Shown piece after piece: positions 1 through 8,293 of a DNA stretch of 64,000 nt. The DNA lies in NCBI RefSeq assembly GCF_900113965.1, contig NZ_FORI01000005.1, positions 1 to 64,000 of the forward strand, read 5' to 3'. How positions within the stretch are numbered: the first letter of the stretch is position 1; each line of letters starts with the position of its first letter. The notes below the pieces were generated by a model. It was given only the letters and a program-made list of their open reading frames with translations, did no database searches and was not told the DNA's origin. The DNA comes from Treponema bryantii (lineage in GTDB: Bacteria > Spirochaetota > Spirochaetia > Treponematales > Treponemataceae). A program made the translations under genes and the position numbers.

Positions 1-200
1 CAAAATTGAAAATAAATAAAAACTGCAGGCTGATTTACAAGAAGAATATAAATTATAAGTCATAATTTTATTTTCTGAGCCTGTAAAATTAAAAATATAA
101 AAAAATTACAGGCTGAACTACAGAAAATCTATTAGTTATAAAACAAAATCCTATATATTAAGCCTGCAAAATCATTCAAATTGCAAATCTGCAGGCTATA
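1..200. repeat. Degenerate 83-bp-period array with inverted ends
   Basis: AT-rich DNA with CAGGCT at 26, 109 and 192 and its complement AGCCTG at 78 and 161. Like-oriented copies are exactly 83 bp apart. The two 37-bp segments 78-114 and 161-197 have complementary ends: AGCCTGTAA with TTACAGGCT in the first and AGCCTGCA with TGCAGGCT in the second, so the T/C difference in one arm is matched by A/G in the other. The array is cut by the window start and fades after about 200. No cas gene is nearby and the segment interiors are not conserved, so this is not a normal CRISPR array. Function unknown. Confidence 0.6.
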
Positions 201-270
201 AAAACTGATCATGTGCAGCGCGCCAAGCCGCTCTATAAATCGAGCGAGCAGTTATGCAGGACGAAACTAA

Positions 271-298
271 ACGACAGTCCCGATGGACTGTCGTTTTT
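271..298 (+). terminator. Rho-independent terminator of an upstream gene
   Basis: A perfect 10-bp stem (271-280 with 285-294) with a four-base loop is followed by a T run, in the plus orientation. It would end a transcript entering from left of the window. The 200-270 stretch before it is more GC-rich than the array, with no recognisable gene. Confidence 0.8.
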
Positions 299-322
299 AA
301 CGGAACTTTAATCAAGGGCCTA

Positions 323-356
323 TTGTAAATTTATGATATTCATTATATTCTATAAT
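323..356 (+). promoter_or_regulatory. Candidate pfk promoter
   Basis: TTGTAA at 323-328 lies 17 bp before TATTCT at 346-351, and a TATAAT overlaps at 351-356. Either -10 would start transcription a short distance before the GAGG ribosome site and ATG of the phosphofructokinase at 379. Confidence 0.4.
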
Positions 357-378
357 ATCTATTCTTTTGAGGTGTGTT

Positions 379-1785
379 ATGTCTGAAGAAAAATTCGATT
401 TCACAATTGATAATCTGGGACCTTGTACTATTCCGTCTCCGATTAAGCTTTCTACTGTTCACGGTGACTACACTGCTAACTATGTAAGCGACGATTCTTA
501 TGTTATTTCTAACGTAAACGTTTTCGATAAAACTAAGCCGGTTGTGCTTGATTCATCTAATCTTATGGAGAAGGCTGGTCCTCGTGAGAAGATTTATTTT
601 GATCCTACTCACGCTAAGGCTGGTATCTGTACTTGTGGTGGTCTCTGCCCTGGTTTGAATGACGTTATCCGTGCTATTGTTCGCTGTTTGAACACACGCT
701 ATGGCGTTAAGACTATTAAGGGATATCAGTACGGTTTCCGCGGATTCTTCCCTGAGAGCGGATATGAACCACTTGAGCTTGATAGATATCTGATTGATGA
801 AATCCACAAGATTGGTGGTACATACCTCGGAACTAGCCGCGGTGGCGGTCAGCGTGTAAGCGAAATCGTAGATTGTATTGAACGCGACGGTATCAATATG
901 CTTTTCATCCTTGGTGGTGATGGTACTCAGCGCGGTTCTTATGATATTGCATGCGAAGTTGAAAAACGTGGTCTTAAGTGCGCTGTTGTTGGTGTTCCTA
1001 AGACTGTTGATAATGACCTTATGTTTATTGACCGTTCATTCGGTTTTGAAACTGCTGTTCAGCGCGCTAAGGAAACTGTTGCTGCTGTTCATATGGAAGC
1101 AGCTTCTCAGATTAACGGTATTGGTCTTGTAAAGCTTATGGGACGCGAGGCTGGTTTTATTGCCGCTGCTGCAGCTCTCTCTAGCCACGAGACTAACTTC
1201 TGTCTTATTCCTGAAGTTCCTTTTGAAATGGAAGGTGAGCATGGCTTCCTCGCTTGTCTTGAGCGCCGTCTTGCTAAGCGTGGTCACGCAGTAATCGTAG
1301 TTTCTGAAGGTGCCGGTCAGGATCTTCTCCAGGCTACTGGTGCTACAGATGCTTCTGGAAACAAGAAGCTTTCTGACATTGGTGTATTTTTGAAGAGCGA
1401 AATTGAAAAATACTTCAAAGCTAAGAATATCGAAATCAACCTTAAGTATATCGATCCTTCATATCAGGTTCGTGCTTCTGTTACTACTGCAAGTGATTCT
1501 ATTTACTGTGAGCGTCTTGGTAACAATGCTGTTCACGCTGCTATGGCTGGAAAAACAAAGTGTGTAATTGGTCTTGTTCATGATAAGTTCGTACACCTTC
1601 CAATTAAGGCTGTAACTGCTCATCGTAACGCTGTTGATCCAGAAGGATCTCTCTGGCGCGATACTCTGGATGCTACTGGTCAGCCAATTCTTATGGTTAA
1701 TGATAAGGATAAGGCCCTCGAAAAGATGGCTGCTGCTGTTGCTGGAGCTAAGAGCAAACCTAGTGAGCAGAAGAAAGGTAAATAA
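379..1785 (+). CDS. pfk: 6-phosphofructokinase, PPi-PFK-like clade
   Basis: Phosphorylates fructose 6-phosphate to fructose 1,6-bisphosphate in glycolysis, in the cytoplasm. The 468-residue protein is longer than E. coli PfkA (about 320). It has CGGLCPG near residue 85, GGDGT near 178 and PKTVDND near 205. Classical PPi enzymes carry Asp at the second Gly of GGDG, while E. coli-type ATP enzymes have Gly in place of the Lys of PKTVDND. The mixed GGDGT plus PKTVDND set is that of the ATP-using long enzymes such as those of trypanosomes, so ATP use is more likely than PPi, but this is an inference. I chose ATG 379 over TTG 367 because GAGG lies six bases before it. A conserved repeat element begins directly after its stop codon. 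Confidence 0.93.
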   Translation: MSEEKFDFTIDNLGPCTIPSPIKLSTVHGDYTANYVSDDSYVISNVNVFDKTKPVVLDSSNLMEKAGPREKIYFDPTHAKAGICTCGGLCPGLNDVIRAIVRCLNTRYGVKTIKGYQYGFRGFFPESGYEPLELDRYLIDEIHKIGGTYLGTSRGGGQRVSEIVDCIERDGINMLFILGGDGTQRGSYDIACEVEKRGLKCAVVGVPKTVDNDLMFIDRSFGFETAVQRAKETVAAVHMEAASQINGIGLVKLMGREAGFIAAAAALSSHETNFCLIPEVPFEMEGEHGFLACLERRLAKRGHAVIVVSEGAGQDLLQATGATDASGNKKLSDIGVFLKSEIEKYFKAKNIEINLKYIDPSYQVRASVTTASDSIYCERLGNNAVHAAMAGKTKCVIGLVHDKFVHLPIKAVTAHRNAVDPEGSLWRDTLDATGQPILMVNDKDKALEKMAAAVAGAKSKPSEQKKGK

Positions 1786-1886
1786 AGCCTAAAATAGCAG
1801 AACCGTTAAAAAGCAGGCTGCGACAGCGGGCTGCTTTAGGTTCTACCAGAAAATGGCTCAGAGGCGAGACTATGCGAGCCGACTTT
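1786..1886 (+). repeat. 3'UTR structured repeat element, copy A
   Basis: Starts at the base after the pfk stop codon with AGCCTAAAAT. It shares its order of blocks with copies at 9060 and 46120: GCCTAAAAT, CCGTTAAAAA, a central hairpin, TTTAGG, and GGCTCAGAGGC followed by GAGCCGAC. The central stem here is AAGCAG with CTGCTT and the flanking stem is AGAACC with GGTTCT. Both differ from the other copies by paired changes, which argues for an RNA structure. Confidence 0.7.
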
Positions 1887-1888
1887 AT

Positions 1889-1920
1889 AAAGACCTCGAT
1901 ATATTCGGGGTCTTTTTTTT
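1889..1920 (+). terminator. Terminator of pfk
   Basis: AAAGACC pairs with GGTCTTT across a 13-base loop and is followed by a run of eight or more T. It lies just after the structured repeat, so the repeat would be inside the pfk transcript. Confidence 0.75.
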
Positions 1921-1975
1921 GTGGCTAAGCGCCAAATACGTCAAGAGGCACTTTTCTTCTGTCTCCGCTCACGCA
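1919..1975. repeat. Fragment related to the 11.4-kb inverted repeat
   Basis: Shares TGGCTAAGCGCCAAA and a TTTTCTTCTG..CTCCGC tract with the right arm of the long inverted repeat at 11344-11513. The 312-bp gap between pfk and the GH8 gene therefore holds the 3'UTR element, a terminator, this fragment, and the short upstream region of the GH8 gene; I see no further gene in it. Confidence 0.4.
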
Positions 1976-2085
1976 TCTCAGATTTTTCAAATCACCGTTT
2001 TTTTACCTTTCTTCTGTTTACTGGGCTTGTTCTGCCTGGCCGATAATAAGAACTTTCCTTTATCGTTAAAATTCCAATACGGTGA

Positions 2086-2097
2086 TATTCTTATTAT
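2086..2097 (+). promoter_or_regulatory. -10 box six bases before the GH8 start
   Basis: TATTCT at 2086-2091 is followed by six bases and then the ATG. No purine-rich ribosome site fits in between, so the message may be leaderless. The -35 region is poor. One of about ten similar cases in the window. Confidence 0.35.
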
Positions 2098-3195
2098 ATG
2101 AAAAGTATATTGGAAGAGTTCGGCTATTCTAAATTTGAAGTAGAAAATCGTGTAATCGAATGCTGGAATAATATTTTTGACCAGAAAAATCCGAATCATT
2201 TTTATTTCGAAGCAGAAGACGAAACCGGTTATATGGAAGATACCGGTAATGATGATGCCCGTACAGAGGGTATGTCTTATGGCATGATGATGGCTGTTCA
2301 GATGAACCGTAAGGATATTTTTGACCGTATCTGGAAGTGGTCTAAAAGATATATGTTTATGGAAGACGGTCCGAATGCCGGATATTTCTGCTGGTCTAAT
2401 AAGCCTGACGGAACTAAAAATGCTGATGGTCCGGCCCCTGATGGAGAAGAGTATTTTGCTATGGCTCTTTTCTTTGCTGCACGTCGCTGGGGTAATGGAG
2501 AAGGTATTTTCAATTACACAGAACAGGGCCGTGAGATTCTTCGTATTGCAATTCACAGTGAGAACAAGATGTGGTTTGAAGAAAATCATCATATCCGCTT
2601 TGTTCCTAACTGTCCTTTTACTGACCCTTCTTATCATCTTCCACACTTTTATGAACTCTTTGCTGAATATGCAGATCCTGCTGATAAGGAATACTGGAAG
2701 GCCGCTGCTAAGGCCAGCCGTAAATATCTTGTAAAAGCGTGTCATCCGGAGACAGGACTTGCTGCTGAGTATGCTAATGATGAGGGAGAGCCTCTTCCTC
2801 CGAAATTTCATGGAACATTCTTCAGTGATTCTTACCGTGTTGCTGCCAATATTGGTCTTGATGCGCTTTGGTTTGGTGGAAATGCAGGGCTCTCTAAGAT
2901 TGCGGCAAATATAATTAATTTCTTTGATGGTAAGGAAGCTGATGATCTTAAGGATTATCTGATTGATGGTACTGAATTAAAGAAAAATGCAAGACACCCT
3001 ATCGGTTTGATTGCTACTGTGGCCGAGGCTGCGGCGGCGGTTAAGAGTGATGATAAAGAGGCTCGTGCTGCTGCAGAGCGCGCTGTGCGCCGATTCTGGG
3101 ATACTCCAATGAGAACCGGCCGCCGCCGCTACTACGATAATTGTTTGTATTTCTTTGCGATTTTAGCGCTAAGTGGACACTATGTAGTATACTAG
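2098..3195 (+). CDS. GH8 reducing-end xylose-releasing exo-oligoxylanase (Rex)
   Basis: Likely removes single xyloses from the reducing end of xylo-oligosaccharides in the cytoplasm. The 365 residues match the size of Rex enzymes such as that of Bacillus halodurans. The segment around TEGMSYGMMMA (Glu near residue 56) holds the family's general acid, DGEEYFAMALFFA follows near 115, and FFSDSYRV near 243 should carry the catalytic Asp. There is no signal peptide, as expected of Rex, which acts on imported oligomers. It is followed 88 bp later by a GH115 alpha-glucuronidase, so the two form an intracellular glucuronoxylan module. Another GH8 specificity is possible but the sequence reads as Rex. 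Confidence 0.88.
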   Translation: MKSILEEFGYSKFEVENRVIECWNNIFDQKNPNHFYFEAEDETGYMEDTGNDDARTEGMSYGMMMAVQMNRKDIFDRIWKWSKRYMFMEDGPNAGYFCWSNKPDGTKNADGPAPDGEEYFAMALFFAARRWGNGEGIFNYTEQGREILRIAIHSENKMWFEENHHIRFVPNCPFTDPSYHLPHFYELFAEYADPADKEYWKAAAKASRKYLVKACHPETGLAAEYANDEGEPLPPKFHGTFFSDSYRVAANIGLDALWFGGNAGLSKIAANIINFFDGKEADDLKDYLIDGTELKKNARHPIGLIATVAEAAAAVKSDDKEARAAAERAVRRFWDTPMRTGRRRYYDNCLYFFAILALSGHYVVY

Positions 3196-3210
3196 TGTGC
3201 AACGCTGTGA

Positions 3211-3216
3211 TATAAT
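3211..3216 (+). promoter_or_regulatory. Candidate -10 for the GH115 gene
   Basis: A TATAAT hexamer lies about 70 bp before the GH115 ATG. The -35 region is weak. The intervening leader carries a palindromic repeat. Confidence 0.35.
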
Positions 3217-3238
3217 AGTGTCAGTTTCTAGTAACTAC

Positions 3239-3270
3239 GGTGGTTGAGCTTGTCGAAACCACCTTTTTTT
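3239..3270. repeat. GGTGGTT/AACCACC palindromic repeat before GH115
   Basis: GGTGGTTGAGC..GTCGAAACCACC followed by seven T. It belongs to the interspersed palindrome family also seen at 3411, 17247, 17927, 26152, 30784, 53622 and 54621. In plus orientation the hairpin and T run could end the GH8 message or attenuate GH115. Confidence 0.7.
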
Positions 3271-3283
3271 ATCGAGGTTTTCT

Positions 3284-6142
3284 ATGTTCAAAATTGATGG
3301 AAAGAATGTTTTTGTTTTTGATGAGAGTGAATTTTCCGGCGTAAAAAAAATTGCTGATAAGGTTAGCCTTGATGTAGAGAGGGTGACGGGGAAGAAGCCT
3401 GCTGTTAGTACGGTGGTTTCGACAGGCTCAACCACCGTATATTTTGTGACTCTCGGCCGGGCGCCTCTCGCAGAAAAGCTTGCTTCAGAGAATGGACTGA
3501 CAGCTGAAGTTTCTAAAATCACCGGCAAACGCGAATGTTACGTGTTCGCTGTCCGTTCAGACAAAGTCATCATAATCGGAAGCGACAAACGCGGTACAAT
3601 TTACGGACTCTTCCATCTTTCTGAATTAATGGGAGTTTCTCCTCTTGTAGACTGGGCCGGAGTTCTTCCTGCTCACCGCGATGTAGTTGAGCTTGAAGAA
3701 GGCGTAACAGTTTCCAAAGAGCCTTCTGTAAAGTTCCGTGGTTTCTTTATCAATGACGAATGGCCTGCTTACGGCAATTTTACAAATCATAACTTTGGCG
3801 GCTTTAATGCCAAAATGTATGAGCATATTTTTGAGCTGCTTCTCCGTCTTAAAGGAAATTATCTCTGGCCTGCAATGTGGTCTGCTCAGTTCAGTTTAGA
3901 CGGCCCAGGTCTTGCTAACGCTGAGCTTGCTGATGAGATGGGCGTTATTATGGGGGCCAGCCATCACGAGCCATGCTGTCGTAACGGTGAGGAATACCGC
4001 TATGTTCGCGGCCCTGGTTCTATTTACGGTGATGCCTGGAACTTCTGGAAAAACCGCGAAGGAATTACAAAGTTCTGGGAAGACGGCTTAAAGCGCAACG
4101 GTAAGTTTGAAAACGTAATTACTGTTGGTATGCGTGGAGAGGCTGATACAGCCATTATGCAGAATGCGACTCTTGCAGACAATATTAATCTTCTTCGTGA
4201 TGTTATTAAAACACAAAACCGCCTTATTCGCGAAAATGTGAATGAAGATGTTATGAAGGTGCCTCGTATGCTTGCTCTTTATAAAGAGGTTGAGCCATAT
4301 TTCTATGGTGATAAGCACACTAAGGGCCTTATGGATGATCCTGAGCTTGAGGGCGTAACTCTTATGCTTTGTGATGATAACCACGGAAACCTCCGCACTG
4401 TTCCTACAGAGCACATGAGAGCTCATAAGGGTGGCTATGGTATGTATTATCATTTTGATTACCATGGATCTCCTTACAGCTATGAATGGTTCAATACAAA
4501 CTATCTTCCAAAGGTAAAAGAGCAGATGTCTGCTGCCTACGAGTTTGGAATCCGTGAGCTTTGGATTGTAAATATGGGTGATGTTCTTACAAATGAGTTC
4601 CCTCTTTCATATTTCTTAAATCTTGCTTACGACTACGATACTTACAGTAATCCTAATTTTACTACAGCTGAATATACAAAGCGCTGGGCTGCTGCACAGT
4701 TCAATTATTTTAATGATGACCAGAAAGCAGAGGTTGCAGATATTCTTATTAAGGCTACTAAGATTGCAAATATGCGTCGTACCGAATGCATTCAGCCGGA
4801 TACTTATGCAGCCGAAAACTTTGGTGAAGGCGACAAAATGCTTGCTGCTGCCAACGATTTGATTGCACGTACAGAAGCTTTGCTTAAGGCTGTTCCAGCA
4901 GAACAGGAAGCTGGTTTTTATAGTCAGGTTTATCTTCCTGTTTGTGGTGATATGAATGTACTTCGTATGCAGCTTTACAGCGGCAAGAATCGTTTCTTTG
5001 CAGAACGTAATGCCCTTGTTGCAAATAATTATGCAGATAAAATGAAGGAATGCTATGCCTATGATAAGGCTATTGTTGATGCCTGTGATAAGGTAGGAGG
5101 CGGCCGCTTCTTTGGAATGGGCTGGTCTGAGCATTTCGGTTTCCGTAACTGGTGTGAAGCTAATAACCAGTATCCGGTTTATATGTATGTTGAACCTACA
5201 CGAAAAAAGCGTGCTGTAGTATGGGTGGAAGGCAGTTCATTCTATACAACAGGTCAGGATTGGACTATACGAGACCTTCGTCTTACATCTTTCAGAAACC
5301 CTGATGTGAATGAAGCTTGTGTAAAGATTGCCTGCTGTAATGCTGAAGGCGTTGAACTTAATACTTCTACAGAATGTAACTGGCTGTCGTTTACAGTTGA
5401 ACATGATGTTGAAAAACTGACAGCAGACGGTAAGAGTGGACTTAACACAATCAAAATTAAAATTGACCGCGAAAAACTTGCCGCTTCTGTTGATAAAAAA
5501 GCAGTAGTTAAAATAGAAGGAAATGATGGTCATGGAGCACGCATTCTTGTAAATATACATGTGGATGCAGAAACACCAGACACTAATTTCCCAGCCGGAA
5601 CTTTTGTCCAGACAGATGATTACATCAGCATTGAAGCACCTCATTTTGTTCGTTCTGCTGGTTTTGATGTTCTTGATGGTTATGGAAAAACTCTGGGTGC
5701 TGTAAAGGCAAAAGATGTTACTACAAGCTTTGCACCAGGGGCTTCTGATGCACCGTTTGTTGAATATGCTTTTGCTTTGGATAAGGATTTTGTAGAAAAG
5801 ACTGGCGGAGTTATGGCTTTCGATTTTTATCTGAATCCATCTAACCCGGCTTATAAAGATAATAAACTTCAGTTTGTTGCAGAGGTAAATGGTAAAAAGC
5901 TTTTGAAGGACCTTGTTGATTCTGAAAAGTTTGCGGTTGGTGACAATCAGGAGCCTTGGAGCACAGATGTAACAAATCATATCCGTATTGCAACTGTTTA
6001 TGCAGATTGCCATGCAGGTTTGAACTCGCTTAAGGTGAGCCCGGTAACTCCAAATATTGTTCTTGAAAAGATTGTTATTCATGAAGCAAATAAGGAAATG
6101 CCTTACAGTTATCTTGGTGCACCGGAAACTTTTTGCTTGTAA
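3284..6142 (+). CDS. GH115 xylan alpha-1,2-glucuronidase
   Basis: Should release glucuronic or 4-O-methyl-glucuronic acid side groups from xylan pieces. The 952-residue length and the block FFINDEWP..NFGGFNAKMYEHIFELLLRLKGNY, then MWSAQFSLDGP and GASHHEPCCR, are typical of GH115. An N-terminal domain (about 1-150) precedes the catalytic barrel, followed by a helical part and a C-terminal beta-rich domain from about 640. No signal peptide is present, so it is probably cytoplasmic and works with the GH8 enzyme just upstream. GAGG lies six to seven bases before the ATG. Residues about 44-51 (VVSTGSTT) are encoded by an in-frame copy of the GGTGGTT palindrome, in the poorly conserved N-terminal domain. 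Confidence 0.93.
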   Translation: MFKIDGKNVFVFDESEFSGVKKIADKVSLDVERVTGKKPAVSTVVSTGSTTVYFVTLGRAPLAEKLASENGLTAEVSKITGKRECYVFAVRSDKVIIIGSDKRGTIYGLFHLSELMGVSPLVDWAGVLPAHRDVVELEEGVTVSKEPSVKFRGFFINDEWPAYGNFTNHNFGGFNAKMYEHIFELLLRLKGNYLWPAMWSAQFSLDGPGLANAELADEMGVIMGASHHEPCCRNGEEYRYVRGPGSIYGDAWNFWKNREGITKFWEDGLKRNGKFENVITVGMRGEADTAIMQNATLADNINLLRDVIKTQNRLIRENVNEDVMKVPRMLALYKEVEPYFYGDKHTKGLMDDPELEGVTLMLCDDNHGNLRTVPTEHMRAHKGGYGMYYHFDYHGSPYSYEWFNTNYLPKVKEQMSAAYEFGIRELWIVNMGDVLTNEFPLSYFLNLAYDYDTYSNPNFTTAEYTKRWAAAQFNYFNDDQKAEVADILIKATKIANMRRTECIQPDTYAAENFGEGDKMLAAANDLIARTEALLKAVPAEQEAGFYSQVYLPVCGDMNVLRMQLYSGKNRFFAERNALVANNYADKMKECYAYDKAIVDACDKVGGGRFFGMGWSEHFGFRNWCEANNQYPVYMYVEPTRKKRAVVWVEGSSFYTTGQDWTIRDLRLTSFRNPDVNEACVKIACCNAEGVELNTSTECNWLSFTVEHDVEKLTADGKSGLNTIKIKIDREKLAASVDKKAVVKIEGNDGHGARILVNIHVDAETPDTNFPAGTFVQTDDYISIEAPHFVRSAGFDVLDGYGKTLGAVKAKDVTTSFAPGASDAPFVEYAFALDKDFVEKTGGVMAFDFYLNPSNPAYKDNKLQFVAEVNGKKLLKDLVDSEKFAVGDNQEPWSTDVTNHIRIATVYADCHAGLNSLKVSPVTPNIVLEKIVIHEANKEMPYSYLGAPETFCL
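3411..3437. repeat. In-frame palindromic repeat inside GH115
   Basis: CGGTGGTTTCGAC..GCTCAACCACCG lies within the coding sequence and reads through without shifting the frame, giving VVSTGSTT. Only 145 bp separate it from a further copy upstream of the start codon. Confidence 0.8.
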
Positions 6143-6171
6143 CCCTTTAAGATTTTTATTATTTTATTAGT

Positions 6172-6768
6172 ATGAGTAACTATTACGAAATATTGGGCGT
6201 TTCTAAGACTGCTACTGCAGATGAAATTAAAAAGGCTTACAGAACTCTGGCCTTTAAATATCATCCGGACAGAAATCCTGGAGACGCCGCTGCTGAAGAA
6301 AAATTCAAGCAGATTAGTGCCGCTTATGATGTACTTAGTGATGAATCAAAACGCCGTAATTATGATTTAGGCGGCTATTCTGATAATTACTCATACAGTT
6401 CACAGTCTGCTAATTCACAGCAGCAGTATCAGAGACAGTACCAGTATACTTATCAGAATCCTTTTGGTGAGGATAATTTCTGGGAATGGTTTAATGGTGC
6501 ACAGTGGCGCAGTAGAAATCAGCAGGCACAGAATTCAAACAATAATTATTCACAGTATCATTATACACAGGATGAAGAGCCACAGACACGAGGTTCATAT
6601 TTCTCTACCTTCGTACTCAAGGTTCTTCAGACTCTTGTGGGCCTGATGTTCTTCAGATTCTCATGGTTTATTATTCCGTTCGGACCGATTATTTGTATTG
6701 GTGTGATTGCGAGTGGCGTAAGCGGAATAGTAAAATCTTTGAAGGGATTGTTTAAGCCATCTAGATAA
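6172..6768 (+). CDS. J-domain protein with C-terminal membrane segment
   Basis: The first 65 residues are a complete J domain with the HPD tripeptide at 31-33, which stimulates the ATPase of DnaK. A Gln/Asn/Tyr-rich linker (about 75-130) follows, then one or two hydrophobic segments (about 145-185). The Gly-rich, zinc-finger and substrate-binding parts of true DnaJ are missing, so this is a membrane-anchored co-chaperone that would recruit DnaK to the membrane; its client is unknown. No good ribosome site precedes the ATG; the gap to GH115 is only 29 bp, so it may be cotranscribed. Confidence 0.85.
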   Translation: MSNYYEILGVSKTATADEIKKAYRTLAFKYHPDRNPGDAAAEEKFKQISAAYDVLSDESKRRNYDLGGYSDNYSYSSQSANSQQQYQRQYQYTYQNPFGEDNFWEWFNGAQWRSRNQQAQNSNNNYSQYHYTQDEEPQTRGSYFSTFVLKVLQTLVGLMFFRFSWFIIPFGPIICIGVIASGVSGIVKSLKGLFKPSR

Positions 6769-6772
6769 AATG

Positions 6773-6837
6773 GATTGCTTCGCTGCGCTCGCAATGACGT
6801 TGCACGTGTCATTGCGAGGCTGAAAGCCGAAGCAATC
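6773..6837. repeat. GATTGCTTCG inverted repeat between convergent genes
   Basis: GATTGCTTCG at 6773 pairs with CGAAGCAATC at 6828-6837, and inside it CTCGCAATGAC pairs with GTCATTGCGAG. It sits between the convergent ends of the J-domain gene and tyrS and could end both transcripts. A longer relative lies at 29353-29443. Confidence 0.75.
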
Positions 6838-6853
6838 TATTTTCTAAAAAGAA

Positions 6854-8086
6854 CTAAATCATTCCGATAAAGTACTTCTTCTTTCCGCGGCGGAAAATCA
6901 GAATCTTTCCTTCAAGTGCCATATCTTTAGTGATAACCTTTGTTTCATCATTTACAGTTTCACCGTTGATAGAAATAGCATTGTTCTTAATGAACTCGCG
7001 GGCTTCTCGCTTTGAGCTTGCCATGCCGTTGTTTACGAGCACGTCTACGAGTGGAAGTTCTTCCTTGAACTCAAAGTTTGGAACTCCCTTAAGTCCCATC
7101 AGAATATCATTTACAGAAAGGCCTTTGAACTCGCCTTTGAAGAGTTTTTCAGAAACCATAACGGCATTGTCTGCTTCTTCTTTTCCGTGGAGGTCTTTAA
7201 CAACTTCCCATGCAAGAGTTTTCTGAGCAATACGTGTTTCTGGAGCAGCCTGCTGCTGAGCGTAAACTTCTTCAATCTGTTCCTTTGAAAGGAATGTGAA
7301 TACCTTGAGGTAGTCGAGAACCAGGTTATCATCTGCATTGATGAGGTACTGGTAGATTGCGTATGGAGAAGTTTTATCCTTGTTAAGCCAGAGAGCGTTT
7401 CCTTCAGACTTACCGAACTTCTTTCCAGTTGCGTCGAGGATAAGTGGCATTGTGAAAGCGTAAGCCTGTCCGTCGAGCATTTTGCGGATGAGGTCTACAC
7501 CAGTTGTGATGTTTCCCCACTGGTCTGAACCTGCAACCTGCATGATACATTTTTTGTCCTGGAAGAGGTGAACAAAGTCAAAACCCTGGAGGAGCATGTA
7601 TGAGAACTCTGCAAAGGTAATACCTGTTTCAAGACGACGGCGGATGATATCCTTGTCGAGCATGTAATTCAAGCTGATGTATTTACCAATGTCGCGGAGT
7701 GTGTCGAGGAATGAGCGGTCTTTCCACCAGTCGTAGTTGTCTACGAGTTCTGCTGTTGGAACCAGGCGTTTAATCTGCTCACGGATTCCACCGATATTTG
7801 CGTTTACAGCTTCTTCTGAAATAATTTCGCGTTCTGCTGTTGGGCGTGGGTCACCAATGCGGCCTGTTGCACCACCGCACAAAAGAACCGGGTGATGTCC
7901 TGCATTAGCGAGGCGCTTTGCCATACAAAGAGATGAGTAGTGGCCGAGGTGAAGGGAATCGGCAGTTGGGTCAGTTCCCCAGTAAAAAGCGAATGGAGCT
8001 CCGTCCAAAACTTTCTGCAAATCAGCTTCTTCGCCTGCAACGTCTTTGATAAGACCTCGCCATTTCAAGTCTTCGAAAAGTGTCAT
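6854..8086 (-). CDS. tyrS: Tyrosyl-tRNA synthetase
   Basis: Charges tRNA-Tyr with tyrosine for translation. The 410-residue protein has the class I HIGH-type motif as HLGHY at 46-50, the KMSKS-type loop as KFGKS near 230, tyrosine-pocket segments such as SYMLLQGFDF, and a C-terminal S4 RNA-binding domain (about 340-405). I chose the ATG at 8086 because AGGAG lies eight to nine bases before it; an ATG two codons earlier touches the ribosome site and a farther one lacks a site. The 200-bp leader carries a tyrosine-rich mini-gene and a terminator with an alternative pairing, suggesting control by tyrosine supply. Confidence 0.97.
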   Translation of the reverse strand: MTLFEDLKWRGLIKDVAGEEADLQKVLDGAPFAFYWGTDPTADSLHLGHYSSLCMAKRLANAGHHPVLLCGGATGRIGDPRPTAEREIISEEAVNANIGGIREQIKRLVPTAELVDNYDWWKDRSFLDTLRDIGKYISLNYMLDKDIIRRRLETGITFAEFSYMLLQGFDFVHLFQDKKCIMQVAGSDQWGNITTGVDLIRKMLDGQAYAFTMPLILDATGKKFGKSEGNALWLNKDKTSPYAIYQYLINADDNLVLDYLKVFTFLSKEQIEEVYAQQQAAPETRIAQKTLAWEVVKDLHGKEEADNAVMVSEKLFKGEFKGLSVNDILMGLKGVPNFEFKEELPLVDVLVNNGMASSKREAREFIKNNAISINGETVNDETKVITKDMALEGKILIFRRGKKKYFIGMI

Positions 8087-8121
8087 TTTCATTTCTCCTA
8101 TAATTTTTTCTAAAAACAAAA

Positions 8122-8147
8122 AAGGCTTTCCTTTTACGGAAAGCCTT
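8122..8147 (-). terminator. Attenuator terminator in the tyrS leader
   Basis: On the minus strand AAGGCTTTCC pairs with GGAAAGCCTT around a six-base loop, followed by a T-rich tail. It stands between the leader peptide gene and tyrS, so it can only act on tyrS readthrough. TTTCCGTA within its 5' arm and loop (8135-8142) is perfectly complementary to TACGGAAA in the end of the leader gene (8191-8198), giving a competing antiterminator. Confidence 0.8.
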
Positions 8148-8179
8148 GTAATTACCTTAATCAGTAAAACACAATCACA

Positions 8180-8284
8180 CTAGCGTGCGGTTTCCGTACA
8201 AGCAGAGAGAAAATCATAGCTATAATAAAGGTAAGCCAACGTAGAGGAATTGATTTTCTGTGCCCAACGGACAATGTGTTTCAT
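8180..8284 (-). CDS. Tyrosine-rich leader peptide of tyrS
   Basis: A 34-codon reading frame too short for ordinary gene finding. Its middle reads LAYLYYSYDF, with Tyr codons at 8231-8233, 8225-8227, 8222-8224 and 8216-8218. The next eight-base control segment (8191-8198) lies two to three codons before the stop at 8180-8182. A ribosome waiting at the Tyr codons would leave that segment free to form the antiterminator; a ribosome at the stop would cover it and allow the terminator. This matches the classical attenuation layout of amino-acid operons. No strong ribosome site is present; AAGG lies ten bases before the ATG, or the message may be nearly leaderless. Confidence 0.65.
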   Translation of the reverse strand: MKHIVRWAQKINSSTLAYLYYSYDFLSACTETAR

Positions 8285-8293
8285 AGTGTGTAA

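Noticed and set aside
1-200. CRISPR array at the window start
   Set aside because: The spacing is regular but the repeat interiors differ too much and no cas gene is near; the inverted ends with paired changes fit a structured repeat better.
1853-2101. Small reading frame after pfk
   Set aside because: It runs through the structured repeat, the terminator and the repeat fragment; no ribosome site and no recognisable protein.
1987-2811. 274-codon frame antisense to the GH8 gene
   Set aside because: A shadow of the GH8 coding sequence; its composition is Phe/Ile/Arg-rich with no known motif.
5237-6082. 281-codon frame antisense to GH115
   Set aside because: Shadow of GH115; low-quality Cys/Asn/Phe-rich sequence and no start signals.
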